Assembly: GCA_049522565.1 (NCBI GenBank) | Contig: JBEKNT010000200.1 | Location: 1-11,909, forward strand | From: JASHVB01 sp049522565 | GTDB taxonomy: Bacteria > Pseudomonadota > Alphaproteobacteria > Acetobacterales > Acetobacteraceae | Length of the DNA stretch: 11,909 nt | Direction of reading: 5' to 3' | Part shown: positions 6,034 to 11,909 of the stretch, in pieces | Numbering within the stretch: position 1 is the stretch's first letter | Layout: the number at the start of each line of letters is the position of its first letter | Program-made: the position numbers and the translations under genes | The notes under the pieces: model-generated | The model's input: only the letters and a program-made list of their open reading frames with translations | Database searches by the model: none | What the model was told of the DNA's origin: nothing

Positions 6034-6034
6034 G

Positions 6035-7282
6035 TTAGCGGCCCATTCGTCCGAGAAAATCCAACTGCCAGCGCATCTCCTCGACGGCGAGTGGGAAACC
6101 CTCGCCCGGTCCGGGGGGCAGGATGGCATCCGGACCGAGGCGCCCCAACAGCGTCTGTAACGCACCCGCCGCGCGCATGCTGAACCCGGCCTTCCACGCC
6201 AGGCTGACCAGGCCCTTGGCGCTGCGCAGCGAGGCCGCACGATCCACCACCGACACCGGCACGCCGGCCGCCACGGCCAGCAACGCCGCGGCAAACTGCG
6301 CGTCGCCGCGCCGCGCCGTCTCCAGCGCCGTGTCCTCGTTCAGGCGGCCGGCCCGCGCCAGGCCATGGGCCTCGGCCAGCGCCTCATCCATCGTCGGCTC
6401 GCGGACCCGCGGCGCAGGACCCGCCGCATCGAGCCGCGCGGCGAGCCGGTCGTGCATTTCCGCCGCGAGCGCCGGCGGCAGGTCGGCACGCTGGGCGAGC
6501 ACCTCGAGCAGGTTCGTCGCGACGATGTCCGCCAGCGCGCGGGCGGCGCGCGGCGGCAGGCCGGGGCGGTTCACCAGCGGCTCGTGCCAATCCTGATGAT
6601 CGGCCGCGCCGGCGACCAGCGCGTCCAGCGTGGCCTCGCGGATCTGCGCCGTCCGGTTGCACAGCAGCGCACGGATTGCCGCGCTGTCCGCCGTCGCCGC
6701 GATGGCATCGGACACCTGTGTGTCGATCCCTGGCCGTCCGGCCACCGCGATCACGGTTCCCGGCGAGCGTGCCTCGGCGATCAGCGAGAGCAGATCGTCG
6801 GTGGTCAGCAGGGGGGAGAAGCGAATGATCGGCGCACTGACCATCACCGTCTGGTCCTGCGCCAGTTGCAGGATCAGCGCGCGGGGCGCCTGCGGCATGT
6901 CCTTCAGCACGTCGGCGACCGCGGCGCGCACCCGCACCGCCGCATCGGTCACCAGAGCGGTCAATGTCTCGTACGTCTGCCGTTGCAGCCGCACCTGCTC
7001 CTCGGCGGCGAGACCGGGCACCAGCCCGGCCAGCCGGCGCGCCAGCAGGATACGGACACGCTCATCGGGGTCCTGGGCGAGCGCGCGGTTGACCTGCGAC
7101 GGTGACGCCGGATTCAACGCCAGGGCCGCCCGGACTGTCACCGACCGGTCGGTCGCCAGCATCTGGAGCACCTCCGGTTCGGCATGCTCATCGGCGCCCT
7201 GGCGAACCCGCTTCACCTCGTCGGGCGACAGACTGAGCGGCGACAAGTCGGGCGCAGCCAAATTCGGGGCGGTGCGGGTCAT
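6035..7282 (-). CDS. DUF2336 helical-repeat protein
   Basis: The 415-residue protein matches the DUF2336 family, all-helical HEAT-like proteins found mainly in alphaproteobacteria and without a known biochemical function. Repeating units are visible: ATDRSVTVRAALALNPASPSQVNRALAQDPDERVRILLARRL (about 43-84), DAAVRVRAAVADVLKD (about 113-128), and the family hallmark SAPIIRFSPLLTTDDLLSLI (about 149-168). GRPGIDTQVSDAI (about 182-194) and LLCNRTAQIREATLDAL (about 206-222) follow. There is no signal peptide or membrane span, so it should be cytoplasmic. It starts at ATG 127 bases downstream of a diguanylate cyclase gene on the same strand. The ribosome binding site is buried in a hairpin. A scaffold or signalling-partner role is plausible but inferred. 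Confidence 0.88.
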   Translation of the reverse strand: MTRTAPNLAAPDLSPLSLSPDEVKRVRQGADEHAEPEVLQMLATDRSVTVRAALALNPASPSQVNRALAQDPDERVRILLARRLAGLVPGLAAEEQVRLQRQTYETLTALVTDAAVRVRAAVADVLKDMPQAPRALILQLAQDQTVMVSAPIIRFSPLLTTDDLLSLIAEARSPGTVIAVAGRPGIDTQVSDAIAATADSAAIRALLCNRTAQIREATLDALVAGAADHQDWHEPLVNRPGLPPRAARALADIVATNLLEVLAQRADLPPALAAEMHDRLAARLDAAGPAPRVREPTMDEALAEAHGLARAGRLNEDTALETARRGDAQFAAALLAVAAGVPVSVVDRAASLRSAKGLVSLAWKAGFSMRAAGALQTLLGRLGPDAILPPGPGEGFPLAVEEMRWQLDFLGRMGR

Positions 7283-7288
7283 GCCGGC

Positions 7289-7313
7289 CGCCCCTGACAG
7301 TGACGCAGGGGCG
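7289..7313 (-). promoter_or_regulatory. Hairpin sequestering the DUF2336 gene ribosome binding site
   Basis: On the minus strand CGCCCCTG pairs perfectly with CAGGGGCG (8 bp, 9-base loop). The 3' arm contains AGGGG, the only Shine-Dalgarno-like sequence before the ATG at 7282. When folded, the site would be hidden, suggesting translational control or coupling to the upstream cyclase gene. Confidence 0.45.
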
Positions 7314-7409
7314 CCGCAGCATCGGCATGCCGGTGCCCGCGTCGCATGCCCGGGGCCCGGCGTGACGACGACGGCGGCGCCAATGCGTCAGCTCTTCGGG
7401 CCATGTGCG

Positions 7410-8921
7410 TCACGTCGGCCCCTCCGGCGCCACCAGCCAGTGGCCGCGGCCCTGATGCTTGACCTCGTACATCGCCATGTCGGCGCGGCGCATCACGCTG
7501 TCGATCGGTTCCAGGCTGCCGTGGTGCCGCGTGGCGATGCCGATCGACACGCCCAGACGCAGTGTCGGGCTGCCGGCAAGCTCGCTCATCTCGCGTGGCA
7601 CCTGGGTCCGCAGTTGTTCGGCGCGTTCGGCGGCCGTCATGTGGTCGGCGCCGTTCAGCCAGACCGCGAACTCGTCGCCGCCGAGGCGGGCTACCAGATC
7701 CGTCGGCCGCACCACGTTGCGCAGCAGCGTGGCGGTGTGCATCAGCACCTGGTCGCCCATCTCGTGGCCCATCTGGTCGTTCACCACCTTGAAGTTGTCG
7801 AGGTCGACGAACATCAGGGTGCCCGGCATCTCCTCGCGGTCCAGCCGCTCGGCGCAGCGGGCGCTCTCTTCCAGGAAGGCGCGCCGGTTGAGCAATCCGG
7901 TCAGCGGGTCGGTGCGGGCCTGCCGCGCCATTTCGCGCTGGATGGCCTCATGCTCCAGCACGAAGCGGATCAGGTTGGCCGCGGCGGCGAGCAACAGCCG
8001 GTCCTCGTTGTCCCAGGGGCGGGCGCCGGCGACGCGCCACACCGCCAGGCAGGCGGGGTCGCCGAAGCGCGGCTGGCAGGGCGAGACCAGCACCCGGCGC
8101 CCGTCGTCATTGTTCGCCTGGCCCGCGGCGACGGCACCGCGTTGCAGCAACCCCGCCGCGACATCCAGCACCGCGGTGCCACCGCCGCCCGCCTGGTACG
8201 CCAGGGTCGCCGCAACGGCGTCGCCCGGCTGCACGACCACCCCGGCGCCTTCCGCGCCCAATGCGTTGACCAGCGCGTCCAGCGCACCGCGCATCATGCG
8301 CGGGGCCAGCACCTCCTGCCCCATCCGCCAGAGGATGTGGTCCAGCACCTCGCCGCGCCGGAACGCGGCGGCGACCTGAGCCTCGTGGCCGTCGTATTCG
8401 GTGACGTCGAGGCCGATGCCGCGGGCGCCGACGACCCGTCCCTGCGGGTCGAGCAACGGTGCCGCGGCGAAGGTGAGGCTGGCGACGCCGCCGTCGCCGC
8501 GTTTCAGCCAGGCGCGCCGCCGCCGCACCGCCACGCCGACGCGGAACGGGTTGAAGCTGGTGCGTTCGGCGCCGTCGGCGAGCAACAGCTCGGCCGGCTG
8601 GCCGACCAGCATGGAGGCGGACCAGCCGAGCGCCGGATCGGGCACGACGAAGACGAAGCGGCCCCATTCGTCGGTCTCGAAGGCGAAATCCGCCGCCTGG
8701 ATGACCAGGTCGCGCCAGCGCTGGCGGCTGTCGAGCAGGGCGTCGCGCAGGTTGTCGCCTGCCCTGGCAGGGTGCATGGCGGCGGCATTGCCGGCCGCCG
8801 GGGGCAGCGCCGCGTCATCGCGGGTCGCGGCGGCCGGCATGGCGGGATCGCCGGGCCGGACCGAAGCGGTGGTGTCATGCATGGGCGCACCCATTCCTTG
8901 TCGCGCGGGGGCATTTGACAC
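7410..8921 (-). CDS. Diguanylate cyclase with PAS and GAF-like sensor domains
   Basis: This 503-residue protein should make cyclic di-GMP from two GTP. A low-complexity N-terminus (1-60) is followed by a PAS-like domain (about 63-180, ending GRVVGARGIGLDVTEYDGHE) and a GAF-like domain (about 190-325). The GGDEF domain (about 332-495) opens with DPLTGLLNRRAF. It has the metal-binding Asp373 in FVDLDNFK, the intact active-site motif GGDEF at 414-418, and the inhibitory site RPTD at 405-408, exactly five residues before it, so product feedback is expected. No membrane segments or EAL domain are seen, so it should be a soluble sensor. The start is GTG with AGGGGA close upstream; internal ATGs (residues 10 and 14) have poorer sites. 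The DUF2336 gene lies 127 bases downstream. Confidence 0.95.
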   Translation of the reverse strand: MSNAPARQGMGAPMHDTTASVRPGDPAMPAAATRDDAALPPAAGNAAAMHPARAGDNLRDALLDSRQRWRDLVIQAADFAFETDEWGRFVFVVPDPALGWSASMLVGQPAELLLADGAERTSFNPFRVGVAVRRRRAWLKRGDGGVASLTFAAAPLLDPQGRVVGARGIGLDVTEYDGHEAQVAAAFRRGEVLDHILWRMGQEVLAPRMMRGALDALVNALGAEGAGVVVQPGDAVAATLAYQAGGGGTAVLDVAAGLLQRGAVAAGQANNDDGRRVLVSPCQPRFGDPACLAVWRVAGARPWDNEDRLLLAAAANLIRFVLEHEAIQREMARQARTDPLTGLLNRRAFLEESARCAERLDREEMPGTLMFVDLDNFKVVNDQMGHEMGDQVLMHTATLLRNVVRPTDLVARLGGDEFAVWLNGADHMTAAERAEQLRTQVPREMSELAGSPTLRLGVSIGIATRHHGSLEPIDSVMRRADMAMYEVKHQGRGHWLVAPEGPT

Positions 8922-8939
8922 GGCATTCCCCTAACGAAG

Positions 8940-8960
8940 CGTTTCCAAACGGCTAAGCCG
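8940..8960. promoter_or_regulatory. Twin dyads upstream of the cyclase start
   Basis: CGTTT-CC-AAACG and CGGCT-A-AGCCG are perfect inverted repeats overlapping by two bases, starting 18 bases upstream of the GTG start. The position suits an operator or a 5' UTR hairpin. I do not recognise a known regulator consensus. Confidence 0.3.
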
Positions 8961-9347
8961 GGCCCAGATCCTGCGCCGCGCCGGCGGCCGACAGCCGGGA
9001 CCGTGGAACGTCGCGCGGTCGGGGCGAGGGTTGCAGAAGGCTGGCGGGGAGTTGCCTGCCCGGCCCGCGCCCCTGGCCTGCCGACCGATCTACCCGCAAG
9101 AGCGACCGGGTCAGCGTCGCGCCGCCGCTGCGAACCCCGGATGCCGACCCGTCCTGGCCGGGGAAGCATCCGCCAGGCGGTCCGGGGCGCGACCGTCAAG
9201 GCATTCGCCGATCCCCGGGGACGCGCTCGCCGGCGTCGAGACCGCCGACACGGCGCATGGCACGGTGCCGCCCGAGCTGTTGGCCCGCGCGAAGCAGCGG
9301 CTGGATTCTGCGCCTTCCGCGCCGGTCTGGATGGGGTGTGGCTCGGC

Positions 9348-9383
9348 GATGCGCGGATCGGACGGGATGCGCGGATCGGCCGG
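9348..9383. repeat. 18-base tandem repeat, two copies
   Basis: The unit GATGCGCGGATCGG plus four bases (ACGG, then CCGG) occurs twice head to tail at 9348-9365 and 9366-9383, with one difference. GATG then begins a broken third copy. It lies in the gene-free region. Confidence 0.7.
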
Positions 9384-9479
9384 GATGTGGTCGTGACCAA
9401 AACGCGGTCGCTCGTCATGGCCGTGCATCGGCGTGACCCAGGGACGACGTGAAGGACGGCCACGCCGTGGAGGACAGGG

Positions 9480-9498
9480 CGCCGCTATTTCAGCGGCG
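9480..9498 (-). terminator. Hairpin overlapping the MHS transporter stop codon
   Basis: CGCCGCT/AGCGGCG forms a perfect 7-bp stem with a 5-base loop, and the TAG stop lies in the loop and stem base. No T-run follows on the transcribed strand, so terminator function is only possible. Confidence 0.3.
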
Positions 9499-10777
9499 AG
9501 AACGCGGTCTCCTTGATCCGCAGCACGACCAGAAAGGTGATGACGGCCGCGGCGATCAGATAATAGGCCGGCGCCAGGCTGTTGCCGGTCATCTTGATCA
9601 GCCAGGTCGCGATGAACGGAGCGAACCCGCCGAAGATTGCCACCGCGATGTTGTAGCCGATCGACAACGCCGTGTAGCGCACCTTCGTCGGGAAAATCTC
9701 GGAGTAGGTCGCGGGACAGGCGCCGGAGAAAAACGACAGGAACACGATCATCGTAAGCTGCGCGAGGAAAGCCAGCGCGAAGCTGCCCGAGGACGCCATC
9801 ATGAACAGCGGATAGGACAGGATGATGTAGCCGCCGGAGGACAGCAGCAGCAGCGGCTTGCGGCCGATGCGGTCGGACAGCGCGCCCCAGATCGGAATCA
9901 GGATCACGAACACCGTCAGGCAGGTGGTGCCGATCCACAAGGCGGATGACGGCGACACGTGCGAATGTGAAATGATGTAGCTCGTCATGTAGACGATGGG
10001 GATGTAGTAGGCCACCGTGTTGTGCAATGTAAGGCCGAAGACGGTCAGGGTTTCGCGCCAATAGGTCGTCACCGCCTCGGTGAAGGGCGCCCGGGAGACC
10101 TCGTGATGCTGTTCGATTTCGGTGAATTTCGGTGTGTCGCTGAGCCGCCAGCGCAGATAGGCGCCCAGCAGCCCGACCACGATCCCGAGGATGAACGGGA
10201 TACGCCAGCCCCACGACACCACCGCGTCGTGAGGCATCACCTGGTTGATGAAAGCGGCGCTCAGCGAACCCAGCAGGAACCCGGCGCCGACACTGACCTG
10301 CTGCCAGGATCCGATGAAGCCGCGGCGTCCCTCCGGCGCGAATTCCACGAGATAGGAGGTCGATCCGCCCCATTCGCCGCCGGCCGACAGGCCTTGCAGC
10401 AGCCGAATGATGACGAGCAGGGTTGGCGCGAGGACACCGACCTGCTGATAGGTCGGCAGCAGGCCGATCGCCAGGGTCGAGAAGGCCATCAGGAAGATGA
10501 CCGCGCTCAACGCCTTGCGCCGGCCGGCGCGGTCGCCGTAGATGCCGAACAAGATCGAGCCGACCGGCCGCATGACGAAGCCGACCCCGAACACCGCGAA
10601 TGTCAGCAGCAGCGACGCCAGCGGATCGCTCGAAGGGAAGAATAGCTGGGAGATCACCGGGACGAAATAAGCGTAGACGCCAAAGTCGAACCATTCGAGG
10701 ACGTTGCCTACAGTGCCGGCGACGATGGCCCGATTACGCTGCCCCTCGACGCTTCCGGCCAGAATTGCGAATGCCAA
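9485..10777 (-). CDS. MHS-family (metabolite:H+ symporter) MFS transporter
   Basis: The 430-residue protein is an inner-membrane secondary transporter with about twelve hydrophobic segments, of the MFS metabolite:H+ symporter group that includes ProP, KgtP and ShiA. Diagnostic motifs are GNVLEWFDFGVYAYF (24-38) in the first helix, the loop signature GDRAGRRK (81-88), RLLQGLSAGGEWGGS (about 125-139), and the second-half equivalent SDRIGRKP (301-308). The substrate cannot be told: likely an organic acid, osmolyte or aromatic acid. The start is TTG; no ATG is in frame nearby and the N-terminus fits the family at this point. A GGGGG stretch lies about eight bases upstream. A 7-bp hairpin overlaps the stop codon (9480-9498). 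It lies 335 bases downstream of aapP on the same strand and is probably a separate unit. Confidence 0.93.
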   Translation of the reverse strand: MAFAILAGSVEGQRNRAIVAGTVGNVLEWFDFGVYAYFVPVISQLFFPSSDPLASLLLTFAVFGVGFVMRPVGSILFGIYGDRAGRRKALSAVIFLMAFSTLAIGLLPTYQQVGVLAPTLLVIIRLLQGLSAGGEWGGSTSYLVEFAPEGRRGFIGSWQQVSVGAGFLLGSLSAAFINQVMPHDAVVSWGWRIPFILGIVVGLLGAYLRWRLSDTPKFTEIEQHHEVSRAPFTEAVTTYWRETLTVFGLTLHNTVAYYIPIVYMTSYIISHSHVSPSSALWIGTTCLTVFVILIPIWGALSDRIGRKPLLLLSSGGYIILSYPLFMMASSGSFALAFLAQLTMIVFLSFFSGACPATYSEIFPTKVRYTALSIGYNIAVAIFGGFAPFIATWLIKMTGNSLAPAYYLIAAAVITFLVVLRIKETAFSPLK

Positions 10778-11112
10778 TTGCTGAGCCCCCGTTGGGTGAG
10801 ATTTCCGGTACTTCGTATGTCGAGAACCGGCTCACGCTGTGCTTTACCCCACCCGCTGCCAACCGCGAATCGGGCGGGCATTTGGTGAGGGTCTTTCCTG
10901 CCTTCCAAGCGTCAGGATGCACCGCGTCGGCGCCCTGAGCAAGCCATACAGGGGCCTGGGACTACGCACACGGAGCGGCAGATTGGCCGTCCGGTGCGGC
11001 CATGCAGCATCGGGTTAGAGCACTTCCACCCCCCCGACTCGAAACGCTCGCCATCACCTGTCTTTGCGAGGAGCGTGGCAGTCCCGACGAGTCCAGTCAG
11101 GGTGGAAGTGCT
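10778..11112. promoter_or_regulatory. Intergenic region between aapP and the MHS transporter gene
   Basis: This 335-base gap has no supportable gene. Its left part should carry the promoter and 5' UTR of the transporter gene; an imperfect dyad CCGGT/ACCGG (10805-10830), with TGAG/CTCA outside it, lies close to the start. Its right part is filled by the long inverted repeat at 11016-11115. I could not find a convincing -35/-10 pair. Confidence 0.45.
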
Positions 11113-11115
11113 CTA
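11016..11115. repeat. Long inverted-repeat element with 16-bp perfect arms
   Basis: TAGAGCACTTCCACCC (11016-11031) is perfectly matched by GGGTGGAAGTGCTCTA (11100-11115). Inside are GACTCG/CGAGTC (11036-11041 with 11088-11093) and ACGCTC/GAGCGT (11044-11049 with 11071-11076), so one 100-base branched hairpin can form. The interior stretch TCTTTGCGAGGAGCG resembles dispersed alphaproteobacterial repeats with a CATTGCGAGGAGCG core. The right arm includes the aapP stop codon (11113-11115), so the element may form the aapP 3' end. Confidence 0.75.
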
Positions 11116-11877
11116 GTGCGACAGAATCTGCCCAAGGAAAGTCCGCGTTCGCTCGTTACGAGGGTTGGCAAAGAACTCGTCCGGTGGTGCTTGTTCGACG
11201 ATCTCGCCCTGATCCATGAACACCACGCGATGCGCAACGCTGCGGGCGAAGCCCATCTCGTGCGTCACGCACAGCATGGTCATGCCGTCCTCCGCCAGGC
11301 CGATCATGGTCTCCAGTACTTCCTTGACCATCTCGGGATCCAGCGCCGAGGTCGGCTCGTCGAACAGCATCACCTTGGGGTGCATGCACAGGGCGCGGGC
11401 GATCGCCACCCGCTGCTGCTGCCCGCCGGAGAGTTGCGCCGGATACTTGTCCGCCTGCTCCGGGATGCGGACACGTTTGAGCAATTCGCGGGCCAGCGCC
11501 TCGGCTTCGTCTCGTGCCATGCCGCGCACTTTGGTCGGCGCCAGCACGCAGTTCTGCAACACGGTCAAGTGCGGGAACAGGTTGAATGACTGGAACACCA
11601 TGCCGATCTCGCGCCGCACCCGATCGAGTCCCTTGGTGCGCGGCCCGACCTCCATGCCGTCGAAGGTGATGCGCCCGGCCTGGTGGTGTTCGAGCTGGTT
11701 GATGCAGCGGATCAACGTGGACTTGCCGGACCCGGAAGGCCCGCAGAGCACGATACGCTCACCCGGGTGCACCCGCAGCGTGATGTCGTGCAAGGCACGA
11801 AAGGCGCCGAAATACTTATCGACGCCGTCCATCGTGACGATGCAATCATCCGATGCAGGCAGGTTATCCATCCGCAA
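11113..11877 (-). CDS. aapP: General L-amino acid ABC transporter ATP-binding protein
   Basis: This 254-residue ATPase powers uptake of polar amino acids with AapJ (binding protein) and AapQM (permeases). All ABC signatures are present: Walker A GPSGSGKST (46-54), Q-loop Gln96 in MVFQSFNLFPHLTV, LSGGQQQ (149-155), Walker B VMLFDE (169-174) with catalytic Glu174, and switch His206. The stretches RVRIPEQADKYPAQLSGG and GLAEDGMTMLCVTHEMGFARSVAHRVVFMDQGEIVE match AapP/BztD more closely than GlnQ as I remember them. The listed start is TTG, five bases after AAGGAG. An in-frame ATG two codons later (11871) is eleven bases from the same site and may be the real one. aapJQM would lie right of the window; the last 32 bases show no recognisable gene end. 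Confidence 0.93.
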   Translation of the reverse strand: MRMDNLPASDDCIVTMDGVDKYFGAFRALHDITLRVHPGERIVLCGPSGSGKSTLIRCINQLEHHQAGRITFDGMEVGPRTKGLDRVRREIGMVFQSFNLFPHLTVLQNCVLAPTKVRGMARDEAEALARELLKRVRIPEQADKYPAQLSGGQQQRVAIARALCMHPKVMLFDEPTSALDPEMVKEVLETMIGLAEDGMTMLCVTHEMGFARSVAHRVVFMDQGEIVEQAPPDEFFANPRNERTRTFLGQILSH

Positions 11878-11909
11878 CCGCGCTCCTTATGCGGGCGAAG
11901 TGACATTCT

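Larger units (their letters stand above)
5923..6034. repeat. Compound palindromic intergenic element between convergent genes
   Basis: Four perfect inverted repeats are packed into 112 bases. They are CCTCTCCCGC/GCGGGAGAGG (5926-5948), GATGC/GCATC (5953-5965), AGGGTGAGGGTG/CACCCTCACCCT (5967-5978 with 5996-6007) and CCCTCTCCCA/TGGGAGAGGG (6009-6033). The first and last hairpins share CTCTCCC/GGGAGAG, so their arms can also pair with each other. Such CTCTCCC-GGGAGAG repeats with an AGGGTGAGGG core are widespread between genes in alphaproteobacteria. It sits exactly between the stops of the SDR gene and the DUF2336 gene, so it probably ends transcription from both sides. Confidence 0.75.
8922..9484. 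other. Gene-free region between the MHS transporter and diguanylate cyclase genes
   Basis: These 563 bases lie between two minus-strand genes. Open frames exist on both strands but overlap one another, are Arg/Ala/Pro-rich, lack clear ribosome binding sites, and match no family I know, so I leave them out. Visible structures are adjacent dyads just upstream of the cyclase start (CGTTT-CC-AAACG at 8940-8951 and CGGCT-A-AGCCG at 8950-8960) and an 18-base tandem repeat near 9348-9383. A hairpin over the transporter stop (9480-9498) borders the region. The promoter of the cyclase gene is expected near 8940-9000, but no clear hexamers are visible. Confidence 0.5.

Noticed and set aside
6630..8918. 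A 762-residue plus-strand open frame over the DUF2336 and cyclase genes
   Set aside because: It is antisense to a GGDEF protein with all catalytic motifs and shows no family features of its own.
9003..9452. A 149-residue plus-strand frame in the gene-free region
   Set aside because: It starts at GTG without a good ribosome binding site, is dominated by Arg and Ala, and includes the tandem repeat. No family is recognised.

Overview
This window looks like chromosomal DNA from a G+C-rich alphaproteobacterium, most likely Rhodospirillales/Acetobacteraceae. The evidence is the very high GC at third positions, the AapP-type amino-acid ABC ATPase, the DUF2336 protein, the Ala-rich L7/L12 hinge, and the palindromic intergenic repeats common in that order. 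The family assignment is inference from memory.

Layout. (1) Positions 18-2549, minus strand: the ribosomal genes rplK-rplA-rplJ-rplL in the usual order, with rpoB expected just left of the window. A 371-base leader precedes rplJ, and smaller hairpins lie between the genes. The usual upstream neighbour nusG is absent; instead there is a 334-base gap and then, on the plus strand, a short DUF4062-like reading frame (2884-3144) that stops abruptly. (2) Positions 3145-3732: a decayed palindromic repeat, a small basic minus-strand protein with a very strong ribosome binding site, and a divergent control region carrying a perfect CRP-type palindrome. (3) Positions 3733-5922, plus strand: eutB, the ethanolamine ammonia-lyase large subunit with its active-site residues intact, followed 51 bases later by a short-chain dehydrogenase. 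No eutC is present. (4) Positions 5923-6034: a compound palindromic repeat between convergent genes. (5) Positions 6035-8921, minus strand: a PAS-GAF-GGDEF diguanylate cyclase followed by a DUF2336 helical-repeat protein. (6) Positions 8922-9484: a gene-free stretch. (7) Positions 9485-11877, minus strand: an MHS-family transporter, a gap holding a long inverted repeat, and aapP, presumably the last gene of an amino-acid ABC operon lying to the right.

How the parts relate. The ribosomal block is one translation-machinery operon with probable autogenous control at the rplJ leader. The eutB-SDR pair looks like a small catabolic unit under a CRP/FNR-family regulator. The cyclase and DUF2336 protein may form a c-di-GMP signalling pair. 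The transporter and aapP concern nutrient uptake and are probably separate units. I see no clear mobile element, CRISPR array, tRNA or rRNA. The most noteworthy points are eutB without eutC behind a perfect CRP-type site and a possible CTG start, the strong-RBS orphan small gene, the DUF4062 fragment next to the ribosomal operon, and the hairpin covering the DUF2336 ribosome binding site.
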